A DNA stretch of 56,702 nucleotides from Lachnospiraceae bacterium UBA6403 (GCA_002437435.1 DJPV01000082.1:1-56702), one strand, 5' to 3'; positions 27,433 through 35,965 are shown, counted from the stretch's first letter. Numbers and translations: made by a program. The notes: generated by a model not told the origin, from the sequence alone.

Positions 27433-28545
27433 ATGATATTACCAATCATAACATTATTAGTTGGCGTAACAGTTGTAGGTGTAAGCTTTTTTATTCTGGA
27501 TAGTCATGATTTTAAAGAGGAAGATGAGATATATAATGAAAGCTCAGAAGAATTGAAACGAAAGATCACGGAATTGTGTGATTCCCTTCTTGAGCAGAGT
27601 GAGACATCTTTAGACGAGTACAGTGAAGATGTTCGCAAGAAGACGGAAAAGGAACTGAAAGAACAGCTTGAAAAATGGGCATCCAAGTTGTCTGAAAAGG
27701 CAAAGAAAGAGATGATCGATTATATCAATCAGAGTCTTGCAGAAGCCTATGAGGAATATAATCCGGATGCGGAAGAAAAACCGGAAGCGGTTACTTATGA
27801 AGAACTTCTTGAAATGGAAGTAAAAGAAACCGAAGAAGAAATTGCAAAAGAAAAAGAACAACAGGCTGAAGAAGCTGCCTCTGAAGAGAAACAGACAGAA
27901 AAAGTTTCCGAAGAAAAAGAGAAGGCAGAGAAAGCTGAAGAAGAACCGGATGAGAATTCTCTCGGAGCTTTAGAGGCAAGTGAGACTGAGACTGTTATTT
28001 CCGGTGATGCAGTTGCAAATGGTGATATAACCGAGACTGTACCGGATCAGGATGCTGAAGAGAAAGATTCAGAAGAAAACACGGAAGAACCAAAGGAAGA
28101 AGTAGAAGAGACTGTAGCAGAAGAAGCTGTTGCTGAAGAAGACGAGAAGGAGGCTGCAGAGGAGAAATCCAATGTTGTTGTTTTTAAAAAAGCAGAAGAG
28201 ATTGTTGTTGGAACAGAACAGACTGAAGCAGAGGAAGAAACAAAAGCAGCAGAAGCAACCGGAACGGAACCGGCACAGAAGACGGAGCAGCCTGTAGGAG
28301 GTAACCGCTCCAGAAAGAAGAATCGTAAGAAGAACAGAGCAAACAGAAATCAGAATCGTGCACAGGAAGCGAAAAAGACAGCTCCTGTACCGGAAGAGAT
28401 CTGGGATGATGAGAAGAATATCGACGAAGAAGTGGCAGAGCTTTATAAGCAGGGATTTGGAATCATGGAGATCGCCAACCAGCTCGGAATCGGTGTTGGT
28501 GAAACCAAGGTGATCATTAAAAATATTGAGAATCAGAAGCAGTAA
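27433..28545 (+). CDS. Acidic membrane-anchored protein with C-terminal DUF6115-like HTH
   Basis: 370 residues, no enzyme motif. Residues 1-24 form one N-terminal helix (LPIITLLVGVTVVGVSFFIL). Residues ~30-110 look like coiled coil. Residues ~115-280 are very Glu/Ala-rich and probably disordered. A basic patch (RSRKKNRKKNRANRNQN) follows near 290-310, and the last ~45 residues form a helix-turn-helix-like unit (AELYKQGFGIMEIANQLGI), recalled as DUF6115. It starts 25 bp after codY behind AAAGGAGAG, so it is likely co-expressed. A role at the membrane, perhaps tethering a nucleic acid or protein, is speculative. Confidence 0.7.
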   Translation: MILPIITLLVGVTVVGVSFFILDSHDFKEEDEIYNESSEELKRKITELCDSLLEQSETSLDEYSEDVRKKTEKELKEQLEKWASKLSEKAKKEMIDYINQSLAEAYEEYNPDAEEKPEAVTYEELLEMEVKETEEEIAKEKEQQAEEAASEEKQTEKVSEEKEKAEKAEEEPDENSLGALEASETETVISGDAVANGDITETVPDQDAEEKDSEENTEEPKEEVEETVAEEAVAEEDEKEAAEEKSNVVVFKKAEEIVVGTEQTEAEEETKAAEATGTEPAQKTEQPVGGNRSRKKNRKKNRANRNQNRAQEAKKTAPVPEEIWDDEKNIDEEVAELYKQGFGIMEIANQLGIGVGETKVIIKNIENQKQ

Positions 28546-28582
28546 ATTGAAATTGTTTTATACGATAGGAGAAACGGGCAGT

Positions 28583-29197
28583 ATGAAGAAAAAATATTTT
28601 TTCAGAGGATTAGGCTTTGGACTTATCATTGGTGCTCTTGTCATGATGGTTGGTATCAAGTCAGGAAGCTTTGCAGATACAAAGAAGAATGATCCGTCAA
28701 AAGGAGATGCGGTAGAAGTTGTTGCATCGGAAGAGACTACTGAATCAGCAAAAACGTCAGAGACTACAACGGAAACAACGAAAGAAGATGCAGTCAAGGC
28801 AACGACAGAAGCCACAACCGAAAGTACAACGGAGACAACGAAGGAAGCCACAACGGAGAATACCACCAAAGCAACGACAGAAGCCACAACCGAAAGTACA
28901 ACCAAGGCAACTACGGAAGCAACTATAGAAACTACGACAGAGGCAACTACGGAAGCTACGACAGAGGCAACCACAGAAGAAAAGAAAAAGGGTGGTTCGA
29001 TCACGATCAAACCAGGTATGTATGCAGAGGCTATCTCTCAGGCGTTATACGACATCGGAATGGTAGACAGTGTACAGGATTTCTATGATTACCTTGTAAG
29101 CTCCGGTAATTCCATGAAACTGATGTGCGGAACTTTCACATTCAAGGGTGATGAAACTTACGATGAAATGATCACCATTATGAGAGATGGACGATAG
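28583..29197 (+). CDS. Membrane-anchored stub with Thr-rich spacer and MltG-like LysM module
   Basis: About 204 residues. A basic N-terminus and one helix (GLGFGLIIGALVMMVG) anchor it. Residues ~45-150 are Thr/Glu/Ala repeats (TTEAT-type units), probably an extracytoplasmic spacer. The last ~68 residues (ITIKPGMYAEAISQALYDIG, then LMCGTFTFKGDETYDEMITI) match the LysM-like start of MltG/YceG endolytic transglycosylases. The catalytic domain is absent, and the gene stops in a normal TAG before a terminator. ATG 28583 follows AGGAG. It might bind peptidoglycan without cutting it. Confidence 0.7.
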   Translation: MKKKYFFRGLGFGLIIGALVMMVGIKSGSFADTKKNDPSKGDAVEVVASEETTESAKTSETTTETTKEDAVKATTEATTESTTETTKEATTENTTKATTEATTESTTKATTEATIETTTEATTEATTEATTEEKKKGGSITIKPGMYAEAISQALYDIGMVDSVQDFYDYLVSSGNSMKLMCGTFTFKGDETYDEMITIMRDGR

Positions 29198-29254
29198 TCA
29201 TAGCATGAATTACAATAAAATATGGAATTATTACAACAAATATGTAATTATAAA

Positions 29255-29284
29255 AAGAAAGTGCTTGCATGCACTTTCTTTTTG
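29255..29284 (+). terminator. Intrinsic terminator before rpsB
   Basis: AAGAAAGTGC and GCACTTTCTT pair around TTGCAT, then TTT follows. It ends the codY-downstream genes. Confidence 0.9.
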
Positions 29285-29310
29285 TGTTATTATCGGTTTT
29301 GTGTGTGGGC

Positions 29311-29404
29311 TTGCATATAACAGGCTCATAAAAATAATATACATGCTGATTGATTCCTGAAGTGGTGCCTATAGCTCGGGTGACTCAGTGAAAGAGAGAT
29401 CAGC
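29311..29404 (+). promoter_or_regulatory. rpsB promoter and structured leader
   Basis: TTGCAT (29311-29316), 18 nt, TAATAT (29335-29340). The leader has an outer stem GCTGAT (29345-29350) with ATCAGC (29399-29404) and inner CTGA/TCAG pairing. It ends 30 nt before the rpsB start. It may be an autoregulatory ribosomal-protein leader. Confidence 0.5.
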
Positions 29405-29433
29405 AGAAGAATATAACCATGGAGGTAGAAAAA

Positions 29434-30171
29434 ATGAGCGTTATTTCAATGAAACAGTTATTAGAAGCAGGTGTACATTTCGGACACCAGACAAGAAGAT
29501 GGAATCCTAAGATGAAGCCATACATCTACACAGAGCGTAATGGTATCTACATCATCGACCTTCAGAAGTCAGTAGGAATGGTTGACGATGCTTACAATGC
29601 AATCGGTGACTGCGTAGCAAATGGTGGAAAGATCCTTTTCGTTGGTACAAAGAAGCAGGCTCAGGACTCAATTAAGAGTGAAGCAGAGCGTTGCGGTATG
29701 TACTATGTAAACGAGAGATGGTTAGGTGGTATGCTTACAAACTTCAGCACAATCCAGACAAGAATCGCTACTCTTAAGAAGTACGAAGCTATGGAAGCTG
29801 ATGGAACATTTGATGTTCTTCCTAAGAAGGAAGTTATCCAGATCAAGAAGGAGATGGAGAAGCTTCAGAAGAACCTTGGCGGTATCAAGGAAATGAAAGA
29901 AATTCCTGACATGATCTTCGTTGTAGATCCTAAGAAGGAAAGAATCTGTATCCAGGAAGCTCATTCACTTGGAATCAAACTTGTAGGTATCGCTGATACT
30001 AACTGTGATCCAGAAGAGTTAGACTATGTTATTCCTGGTAACGATGATGCTATCAGAGCTGTAAAGCTTATTGTTTCAAAGATGGCAGATGCAGTTATCG
30101 AAGCTCAGCAGGGTGCTGATGCAACAGATGCTGAAGAAGCTGCAGATGAGGAAGCAGCAGTAGAAGAGTAA
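29434..30171 (+). CDS. rpsB: 30S ribosomal protein S2
   Basis: Structural protein of the small ribosomal subunit. 245 residues with [27 protein letters not shown] (abridged: [18 protein letters not shown]), the central [12 protein letters not shown] and the C-terminal [14 protein letters not shown]. An acidic Ala/Glu tail ([12 protein letters not shown]) follows. GGAGGT lies 7 nt before ATG 29434, which is preferred to the upstream in-frame ATG at 29419. It is followed by tsf after 39 bp, the universal rpsB-tsf order. Confidence 0.98.
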   Translation: MSVISMKQLLEAGVHFGHQTRRWNPKMKPYIYTERNGIYIIDLQKSVGMVDDAYNAIGDCVANGGKILFVGTKKQAQDSIKSEAERCGMYYVNERWLGGMLTNFSTIQTRIATLKKYEAMEADGTFDVLPKKEVIQIKKEMEKLQKNLGGIKEMKEIPDMIFVVDPKKERICIQEAHSLGIKLVGIADTNCDPEELDYVIPGNDDAIRAVKLIVSKMADAVIEAQQGADATDAEEAADEEAAVEE

Positions 30172-30210
30172 TATTTAGAATATAAATACTAAATTTTGGA
30201 GGTTATTACG

Positions 30211-31281
30211 ATGGCTATTACAGCAAGCATGGTAAAAGAGTTAAGAGAACTCACAGGTGCTGGTATGATGGATTGTAAGAAAGCACTTACAGAGACAAAT
30301 GGTGATATGGACGCCGCTGTAGAAGTACTCAAAAAGAGTGGAGCAGCTAAGGCTGAGAAGAAAGCAGCAAGAATCGCAGCAGAAGGTATCACTAAGGTTG
30401 CAATCGATGGAAATACAGCAGTAGTTGTTGAAGTTAACTCAGAGACAGACTTCGTTGCAAAGAATGCAATTTTCCAGGAGTTTGTACAGGCAGTTGCAGA
30501 TAAAGCACTTACAGTAGATGCAGAAAAGGCTGGAGACGGCGAAGACGTTGTTTCAATTCTTGATATGAAGGCTGATCTTGATGATAAGATCCTTAAGATC
30601 GGTGAGAAGATCTCCATCAGAAGATTTGAGAAAGTTACAGCAGATGTAGTTGCTTCTTATATCCACGGTGGTGGTAGAATCGGTGTTCTCGTGGCTGGTA
30701 ATGGTGCTTCAGACGAAGCAGCTAAAGAAGCACTTACAAATATTGCAATGCAGATCGCAGCTATGAATCCACAGTACATCTCAAGAGATGAGATCTCAGC
30801 AGATGAACTTGCAAAGATGAAGGAAATCACAGTTGACAGTGCATTAAATGATCCATTCTCACTTCCGAAGCCAGTTCTTTCTAAGTTAATTGAGAAGGCT
30901 GTAGCCGGAGTATGGAGCGCAGAAGATGTAGCTATCTACGAAGAGAAGAAGTCAAATATGAACTTCTTACCTAACTTCCTTTCAAAGGAAGCTAAGGATC
31001 AGTTAGCAGAGATTGCTTGTGCTGATAAGGCAGAGATCGCAGGCAACAAGATCTTCTCAGGACTTGTTGAAGGACGTATCTCCAAGCAGATGAAGGAAAT
31101 CTGCCTTCTTGATCAGGCTTATGTTAAGGCTGAGGATGGCAAGCAGACAGTTGCTGCATACCTGAAGTCAGTAAATCCTAACCTTAAGATTGCCAAGTTC
31201 GTTCGTTTCGAAGTTGGTGAAGGTATGGAGAAGAAGAACGAAGACTTTGCAGCAGAAGTTGCTAAGCAGATGAATGTATAA
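30211..31281 (+). CDS. tsf: Elongation factor Ts
   Basis: Guanine nucleotide exchange factor that recharges EF-Tu. The N-terminal UBA-like domain has KELRELTGAGMMDCKKAL, and the core has NSETDFVAKN. The protein is about 356 residues, longer than the common ~290-310. Part of the excess is a ~50-residue segment near residues 230-285 (IYEEKKSNMNFLPNFLSKEA region) before the C-terminal domain. ATG 30211 follows TTGGAGG. A strong terminator comes 54 bp after the stop. Confidence 0.97.
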   Translation: MAITASMVKELRELTGAGMMDCKKALTETNGDMDAAVEVLKKSGAAKAEKKAARIAAEGITKVAIDGNTAVVVEVNSETDFVAKNAIFQEFVQAVADKALTVDAEKAGDGEDVVSILDMKADLDDKILKIGEKISIRRFEKVTADVVASYIHGGGRIGVLVAGNGASDEAAKEALTNIAMQIAAMNPQYISRDEISADELAKMKEITVDSALNDPFSLPKPVLSKLIEKAVAGVWSAEDVAIYEEKKSNMNFLPNFLSKEAKDQLAEIACADKAEIAGNKIFSGLVEGRISKQMKEICLLDQAYVKAEDGKQTVAAYLKSVNPNLKIAKFVRFEVGEGMEKKNEDFAAEVAKQMNV

Positions 31282-31334
31282 TTTTACAGTTCGCATAAAA
31301 ATCTGAACCACAGTAGCATAAAAAAATTAACGGA

Positions 31335-31378
31335 AACCTTGAATCTTCTATGAAAAATGGGACGATTCAAGGTTTTTT
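31335..31378 (+). terminator. Intrinsic terminator of rpsB-tsf
   Basis: AACCTTGAATC (31335-31345) pairs with GATTCAAGGTT (31364-31374), followed by a T run to 31378. Confidence 0.93.
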
Positions 31379-31516
31379 ATGTGTTGATAATCATGTGGGA
31401 TAAATCGTGTTATTAAAGTTAAAGTAGTTTTGTTGAAAAAAAGTTTATAATATCTTTATTTTCCTTACGAAATATGGTAACATATGAAAGTAAATTCGAA
31501 AACAGAGGGAAAGCAG

Positions 31517-32335
31517 ATGAAGTACAGATGCGTGGTTTCAGATTTGGACAGAACGATTTTAAAACGGGATGGAATATCTCACAGAACAAAGGATGTTCTT
31601 GAAAAACTGGCAGACAGCCACGTTATTTTTATTCCGGCAAGCGGAAGATCTGTTTATTCCATTCCAGAATGCATCCGGGAGATTCGGGGTGTCCGGTATG
31701 CGATCACATCCAATGGGGCAGCAATCTATGATTTATCAGATGACCATTCAGTGTATAATTTAAAATTACGACCGGAAGTACCGGAGCAGATATTTGATCT
31801 GGTTACGGATAAAGATGTATTCTTTGAATGTTTTATAGATGGCAGAGGTTATACATCTGAGATATATTATGAGAATCCAATGAATTTTGGAGAGTCAGAG
31901 GATATCAGTGCTTATATAAGAAGCACCAGAACACCGGTGCCTGATATCCGGCAGTTTATTTTACAGCATAATACGGAACTGGATTCGATCTCGGTTGTAG
32001 GATCGACAGAGAAAAAATATCGTATCATGCATGAATTAGCAGAAAATATTCATACTGTCTATGTGACATCCGGAGCGCCGAGACTGATCGAGATATCCGA
32101 CCGTCATTCAGGCAAACATAATGGGTTAAAGGAAGTTTTACGATTTCTTGGAATATCAATGAAAGAAACGATTGCCTTTGGTGATGCAGATAATGATAGT
32201 GAGATGTTAGCAGAAGCCGGACTTGGCATTGCGGTTGCAAATGCGACAGAGCGATGCAAGGAAGCAGCAGATCTTGTGATCGGTGATTACTTGGATGACA
32301 GTGTAGCCGATTTCTTAGAGAAAACGGTGCTATGA
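31517..32335 (+). CDS. HAD-superfamily Cof-type sugar phosphatase
   Basis: Cytoplasmic phosphatase of the HAD IIB (Cof/YidA) group, probably acting on sugar or other small phosphates. 272 residues with motif I VSDLDRTIL (Asp nucleophile), motif II PASGRS, and motifs III/IV KHNGLKEVL and FGDADNDSEML. ATG 31517 is preceded by AGAGGGA at 6 nt and gives the standard N-terminus MKYRCVVSDLD. The upstream ATG at 31484 lacks a good site. Motif I has Arg (DLDRT) where most have Gly (DLDGT). Confidence 0.88.
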   Translation: MKYRCVVSDLDRTILKRDGISHRTKDVLEKLADSHVIFIPASGRSVYSIPECIREIRGVRYAITSNGAAIYDLSDDHSVYNLKLRPEVPEQIFDLVTDKDVFFECFIDGRGYTSEIYYENPMNFGESEDISAYIRSTRTPVPDIRQFILQHNTELDSISVVGSTEKKYRIMHELAENIHTVYVTSGAPRLIEISDRHSGKHNGLKEVLRFLGISMKETIAFGDADNDSEMLAEAGLGIAVANATERCKEAADLVIGDYLDDSVADFLEKTVL

Positions 32336-32501
32336 GATACATTTATAAAAAATATTTTGACAGCAGGTACATTTTCTGAAAGAAACAGTGCTGTAACGGC
32401 ACGCAGGAATTTGATTATAAAGCATGGCAGATATCTGTAGTGAGGGACAGATAGATACCCAATGCTTTTAATAAGAATAAACAAAAGAAAGGAAGGGAAA
32501 T

Positions 32502-33956
32502 ATGGATAAATTTTTCCACATTTCAGAGCGCGGTTCTAATGTTCGTACAGAGATTATGGCCGGACTCACAACGTTTTTTGCCATGGCATATATTGTCCTG
32601 GTAAACCCAAATCAGGTAGCAGCAGATGGTAAGGCTGGATGGCTTGTTGCAGAAGGCGCAAGCGCAGCAGAAGTAGGCAAGGTTTGGAATGCAGTATTTA
32701 TCGCATCCGTTCTTGTAGCTGTTATCGGTACACTTCTTATGGCATTTCTTGCCAGAATGCCGTATGCACAGGCCTGTGGTATGGGACTGAATGCATTCTT
32801 CTGTACCTCATTTGTATCTGGTGCATTCTTTGCAGGGTGCAGCGTAATTGAAGGTTATCAGTCAGGTCTTGTTATTATCCTGTTATCAGGCATTGTATTC
32901 CTGATCCTGTCAGTAACCGGACTTCGTAAGTACATTGCGACAGCTATGCCAGAATGTTTGAAGAAATCAATACCGGCTGGTATCGGTTTATTCATTGCAT
33001 TAGTTGGTTTAAAAGGCTCAGGTCTTGTACAGGCTAACAAGTACACACTGGTACAGATTTTCGATTTCCATGGAGCAATCTCAGGTGCAGAGACACCAGC
33101 AGATGCATGGAAAGCAGTTATTCCACCAATTATAACTATTGTTGGTATTATCCTGATCGCTGTTCTTGCAAAGTTAAATGTAAAGGGAAATATTGTAATC
33201 GGTATCATTGTTTCCACAGTTCTTTACTATGTATTTAATCTGGAAACACCATCTTTTGATGTATCAAGCATCGGTCAGTCTTTCAAAGACTTTGGCGAGA
33301 TCGGTTTCCTTGGATGTTTTAAAGCAGATGCATGGAAAAATGCATTTGAAAGTCCATATGTCGGCGGTGTATTCTCAGGTATCATGCTGATCGTTGCATT
33401 CTGTCTGGTAGATATGTTTGATACGATCGGAACCTTATACGGAACCGCATCACAGGCAAACATGTTAGACGAGAATGGTGATCCGATCAGCTTAGATAAG
33501 AGCATGATGTGTGATTCTATCGGTACAGCAGCAGGTGCTCTTCTTGGTACATCAACATGTACAACTTTCGTTGAGTCAGCATCTGGTATTGCAGCAGGTG
33601 GTAGAACAGGTCTTGCAAGTTTAGTTACGGCAGCATGCTTTGCAGTATGTCTGTTCTTAAGCCCGATTGCAGGTGTGATTCCAACATGTGCAACAGCTCC
33701 GGCACTGATTTTTGTAGGTGTATTAATGGCTAAGAACTTTGCCAAGATCGATATGGATGATATGCGTTCAGCAGTTCCTGCGTTCCTTACCTTCCTTATG
33801 ATCCCATTAACCTACTCTATCTCAAATGGTATCGGTGTAGGATCAATCTCATATATTCTGATTACCTTATTCACAGGTAACTACAAGAAGAAAGATATCG
33901 TTGTAACGATCATTGCAGCGTTATTCGTTGTGAAGTTCATTTTCGTTACAATGTAA
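32502..33956 (+). CDS. AzgA/PbuG-type purine base permease
   Basis: Proton-coupled uptake of adenine, guanine or hypoxanthine (NCS2/AzgA branch). 484 residues with about 12-14 helices. Hallmarks: RTEIMAGLTTFFAMAYIVLV at the N-terminus (shown in part), QACGMGLNAFF, the GLKGSGLV region, and STCTTFVESASGIAAGGRTG. GGAAGGG precedes ATG. The 166-bp upstream gap contains a small ATCTGT/ACAGAT hairpin, but I do not recognise a purine riboswitch core. It ends in the left hairpin of the large palindrome at 33977. Confidence 0.92.
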   Translation: MDKFFHISERGSNVRTEIMAGLTTFFAMAYIVLVNPNQVAADGKAGWLVAEGASAAEVGKVWNAVFIASVLVAVIGTLLMAFLARMPYAQACGMGLNAFFCTSFVSGAFFAGCSVIEGYQSGLVIILLSGIVFLILSVTGLRKYIATAMPECLKKSIPAGIGLFIALVGLKGSGLVQANKYTLVQIFDFHGAISGAETPADAWKAVIPPIITIVGIILIAVLAKLNVKGNIVIGIIVSTVLYYVFNLETPSFDVSSIGQSFKDFGEIGFLGCFKADAWKNAFESPYVGGVFSGIMLIVAFCLVDMFDTIGTLYGTASQANMLDENGDPISLDKSMMCDSIGTAAGALLGTSTCTTFVESASGIAAGGRTGLASLVTAACFAVCLFLSPIAGVIPTCATAPALIFVGVLMAKNFAKIDMDDMRSAVPAFLTFLMIPLTYSISNGIGVGSISYILITLFTGNYKKKDIVVTIIAALFVVKFIFVTM

Positions 33957-33976
33957 AAATATCATTATAAAATGAG

Positions 33977-34214
33977 AATACCAGCATCTGCATTTCTTTT
34001 AAGTGGCTGCTGGTATTGTTATATATAAAGACCGTTGCATTTTCTGTTCTGTTTGCACGCTTGTTAGTCAGCAGTCGCCCTAACTCGCCTTTTCGGGCTC
34101 AGACAAGGGCTTGGTGCTGACAGCTAGTGCAAACTTCACAACGAAAACTCCGCTGATGTCTTTTTCATATAACAATATCAGCAGCTTCCTTTAAGGAAAG
34201 TGGATGCTGGTATT
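33977..34214. repeat. 238-bp imperfect palindrome between convergent pbuG-type gene and tRNA-Arg
   Basis: The arms of ~97 nt align with each other's reverse complement: AATACCAGCATC (33977) with the rc of the end at 34214, ATTGTTATAT with rc of ATATAACAAT, GTTTGCAC (34051) with GTGCAAAC (34127), and TCAGCA with TGCTGA. Each outer arm also folds on itself (AATACCAGCA/TGCTGGTATT on the left; AATATCAGCA/TGCTGGTATT on the right). The centre has GCCCT/AGGGC. No ORF is inside. It may double as terminators for both convergent genes. Confidence 0.8.
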
Positions 34215-34229
34215 TTGTGCATAAAAATA

Positions 34230-34301
34230 TGCACCAGAGTGGAATCGAACCACCGCACACGGCTCCGGAGGCCGTTGCTCTATCCACTGAGCTACTGGTG
34301 C
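34230..34301 (-). tRNA. tRNA-Arg (anticodon CCG)
   Basis: Read on the minus strand: acceptor GCACCAG/CTGGTGC (7 bp), D-arm AGCTCAGTGGATAGAGC, anticodon stem ACGGC/GCCGT with loop CTCCGGA, so anticodon CCG decoding CGG. The T-arm contains GGTTCGATTCC. The discriminator base is A, and CCA is not encoded. A matching minus-strand promoter (TTGATT, 17 nt, TATTAT) lies just upstream. Confidence 0.95.
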
Positions 34302-34444
34302 ATGACCTATATATAATACAATATTTTCCTGAAATAATCAAATATTTTCTTGTATTTCTTAATAGTTTTGGTATGTCCTTGCAAAATCAGTTTTGGAATG
34401 GTAGAATTTTGTCGATATAAAATATGAAAAGGAGCATAAGAAAA

Positions 34445-35176
34445 TTGAGCAATAAAAAAAGCAGTTTTCTGGGTGACACATATATAAATACCAGAAATGG
34501 AGGAATCGTGATCCGGGCAGGAATGAAGCTTGTGATCGGCTGGGTTATATTTGCAGTACTATGCGTTTGCTATATATATGCATTTTTTATTAAAGAACCA
34601 AAGACGGTGCCGGGGGCAGATAATACGGTTGAACTTTCCATTCCGGAAAACGCATCCTATAAAAAGTGTGATGTTTCAGAAATCAATGATCTGGTAAGCA
34701 AATATCTGACGGCAAAAGCAGCTTGTGATCAGACAACTTTACAATCATTAGTGACAGACCCGACTGAATTTGACGATATGTCAGTGTTAGAAAGCTCTGC
34801 CAAATATCTGAAAGGATTCGAAGATACGACCTGTTATCTGGCAGCTGGTTATGCAGAAGGAGAATATGTAGTGGTTGAATTGTCCTATATGGATATTGCA
34901 AATGTAGAATCAAAGCCACTTGATATCGTGACTTTCTATGTTATAACAGATGCCGATGGTTCCTATAAGATCGATAACGGGGAGTTGTCAAATGCACAGC
35001 TTTCTTATTTGAACAGCTTTAAGGCATCAAAGGATGTTCAGGATATTTATATTCATGTAAAGGAGAACACAGAATATCTTCTTGATACAGATAAGACATT
35101 TCAGGCCTTTTATGCTCTGATCAGTCAGCCGGCAACAACAGAAAATACAGTAGCTACGCCGGAAGATGCACAATAG
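34445..35176 (+). CDS. Membrane-anchored protein of unknown function
   Basis: About 243 residues. A short cytoplasmic part is followed by one helix near residues 30-50 (LVIGWVIFAVLCVCYIYAFF), then an extracytoplasmic domain of ~190 residues with alternating helix and strand (NDLVSKYLTAKAACDQTTL, YVVVELSYMD, PLDIVTFYVI) that resembles NTF2/lipoprotein-like folds. A Thr-rich tail ends it. The start is uncertain: TTG 34445 has AAAAGGAG 10 nt upstream, while the in-frame ATG 34424 has no such site. No family is recognised with confidence. It stands alone between tRNA-Arg and a terminator. Confidence 0.65.
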   Translation: MSNKKSSFLGDTYINTRNGGIVIRAGMKLVIGWVIFAVLCVCYIYAFFIKEPKTVPGADNTVELSIPENASYKKCDVSEINDLVSKYLTAKAACDQTTLQSLVTDPTEFDDMSVLESSAKYLKGFEDTTCYLAAGYAEGEYVVVELSYMDIANVESKPLDIVTFYVITDADGSYKIDNGELSNAQLSYLNSFKASKDVQDIYIHVKENTEYLLDTDKTFQAFYALISQPATTENTVATPEDAQ

Positions 35177-35241
35177 ACAGAATGTATTAACTGGTTTTGT
35201 AAATAAGAGATCCGGTTAGCGGCACAGATATGAAGTAATGA

Positions 35242-35296
35242 AAAAGTTCCATAAAAGAATTCGACGAATATGACGAGATTCCGATATGGAACTTTT
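35242..35296. terminator. Convergent terminator
   Basis: AAAAGTTCCATA (35242-35253) pairs with TATGGAACTTTT (35285-35296), with further internal GAAT/ATTC pairing. It serves both the + strand membrane protein gene and the − strand Lrp gene. Confidence 0.9.
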
Positions 35297-35345
35297 CTGA
35301 TTTATTACTTATTATAGAAGTTACAGATGACAGCGTACAGCCATT

Positions 35346-35813
35346 TTAGATAGCATTTTCTTCATTTACAGGAGATACAATACCGATGTCGATTCCACGG
35401 GTCTGAACAGGGGTGGAAAATACGATCTGTGTTTCTGTATTTCCAAACCGCTGTAACTGTCCGATAAAAGAATCCAGTTCCATCGTACTTGGGAAGCAGA
35501 CTTTTATCAACATGGAGTAAGCACCGGTCACGCAATTACATTCCAGCACATTTGAACAGGCATCGATAAAAGGATAAAAGGTCGGTTTCTGCTTCGGGTC
35601 GAGAGCCATGTGTATAAATGCTGTAATATGATAGCCCAGAGCTTCCGGGTTGATACCTGCATGGTATCCGGTAATCACTCCTGCCTTTTCCAGCCGGTCA
35701 ATTCTTGCGGATACAGCAGGGGAAGAGAGAAATACTTTATTTGCCAGATATTTTAAAGGAGTTCTGGCATTATGCTGTAATAAATGTAATATTTTCTTAT
35801 CGATATTATCCAT
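35346..35813 (-). CDS. Lrp/AsnC-family transcriptional regulator
   Basis: 155 residues: an N-terminal helix-turn-helix (MDNIDKKILHLLQHNARTP, then VFLSSPAVSARIDRLEKAGV) and a C-terminal RAM/AsnC ligand domain (GYHITAFIHM; VTGAYSMLIKVCFPS). It probably senses an amino acid; which one is unknown. The start is ATG at 35813, preceded by AAAGGACG; the longer ORF to 35939 would run through the leader terminator. Its mRNA leader starts with a hairpin-plus-U-tract (separate entry). Confidence 0.9.
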   Translation of the reverse strand: MDNIDKKILHLLQHNARTPLKYLANKVFLSSPAVSARIDRLEKAGVITGYHAGINPEALGYHITAFIHMALDPKQKPTFYPFIDACSNVLECNCVTGAYSMLIKVCFPSTMELDSFIGQLQRFGNTETQIVFSTPVQTRGIDIGIVSPVNEENAI

Positions 35814-35865
35814 ATATTCACGTCCTTTATAAAATTTTGTTACTTCAGATTCTAAATTTGAGTAC

Positions 35866-35899
35866 AAAAAAAGGTGCGTTTCCCAAGAAACACACCTTT
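35866..35899 (-). terminator. Terminator-like hairpin in the lrp leader
   Basis: On the minus strand AAAGGTGTGTTTC pairs with GAAACGCACCTTT around TTGG, and the pairing runs into seven T. It lies about 55 nt upstream of the lrp ATG, with no minus-strand gene before it, so it is in the lrp leader itself. Confidence 0.85.
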
Positions 35900-35910
35900 G
35901 CGTTTGCTTT

Positions 35911-35939
35911 ATTATACGTCGGGAACAGAGAAAAAACAA
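35911..35939 (-). promoter_or_regulatory. lrp promoter
   Basis: Minus strand TTGTTT, 17 nt, TATAAT. The expected start is near 35904, about 5 nt before the leader hairpin. Confidence 0.7.
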
Positions 35940-35965
35940 GCCCCGAAATTGAAAAGTTGTAAATG

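Noticed and set aside
28800..28980. CRISPR-like array
   Set aside because: The repeats are in-frame codon repeats of 6-12 bp with no unique spacers.
28558..29010. Minus-strand frame rich in Val/Ala/Ser across the Thr-repeat gene
   Set aside because: It is the mirror of the Thr/Glu repeat and has no independent ribosome site or motif.
32336..32501. Purine riboswitch or CodY box upstream of the AzgA-type permease
   Set aside because: The conserved purine-riboswitch core and its paired loops are not recognisable. A CATTTTCTGAAAGAA match (32370-32384) differs from the CodY consensus at about 4 of 15 positions, which is expected by chance in AT-rich DNA.
35814..35939. Extended N-terminus of the Lrp regulator
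   Set aside because: It would translate through the leader terminator and promoter; ATG 35813 has the ribosome site and the family's normal first residues.
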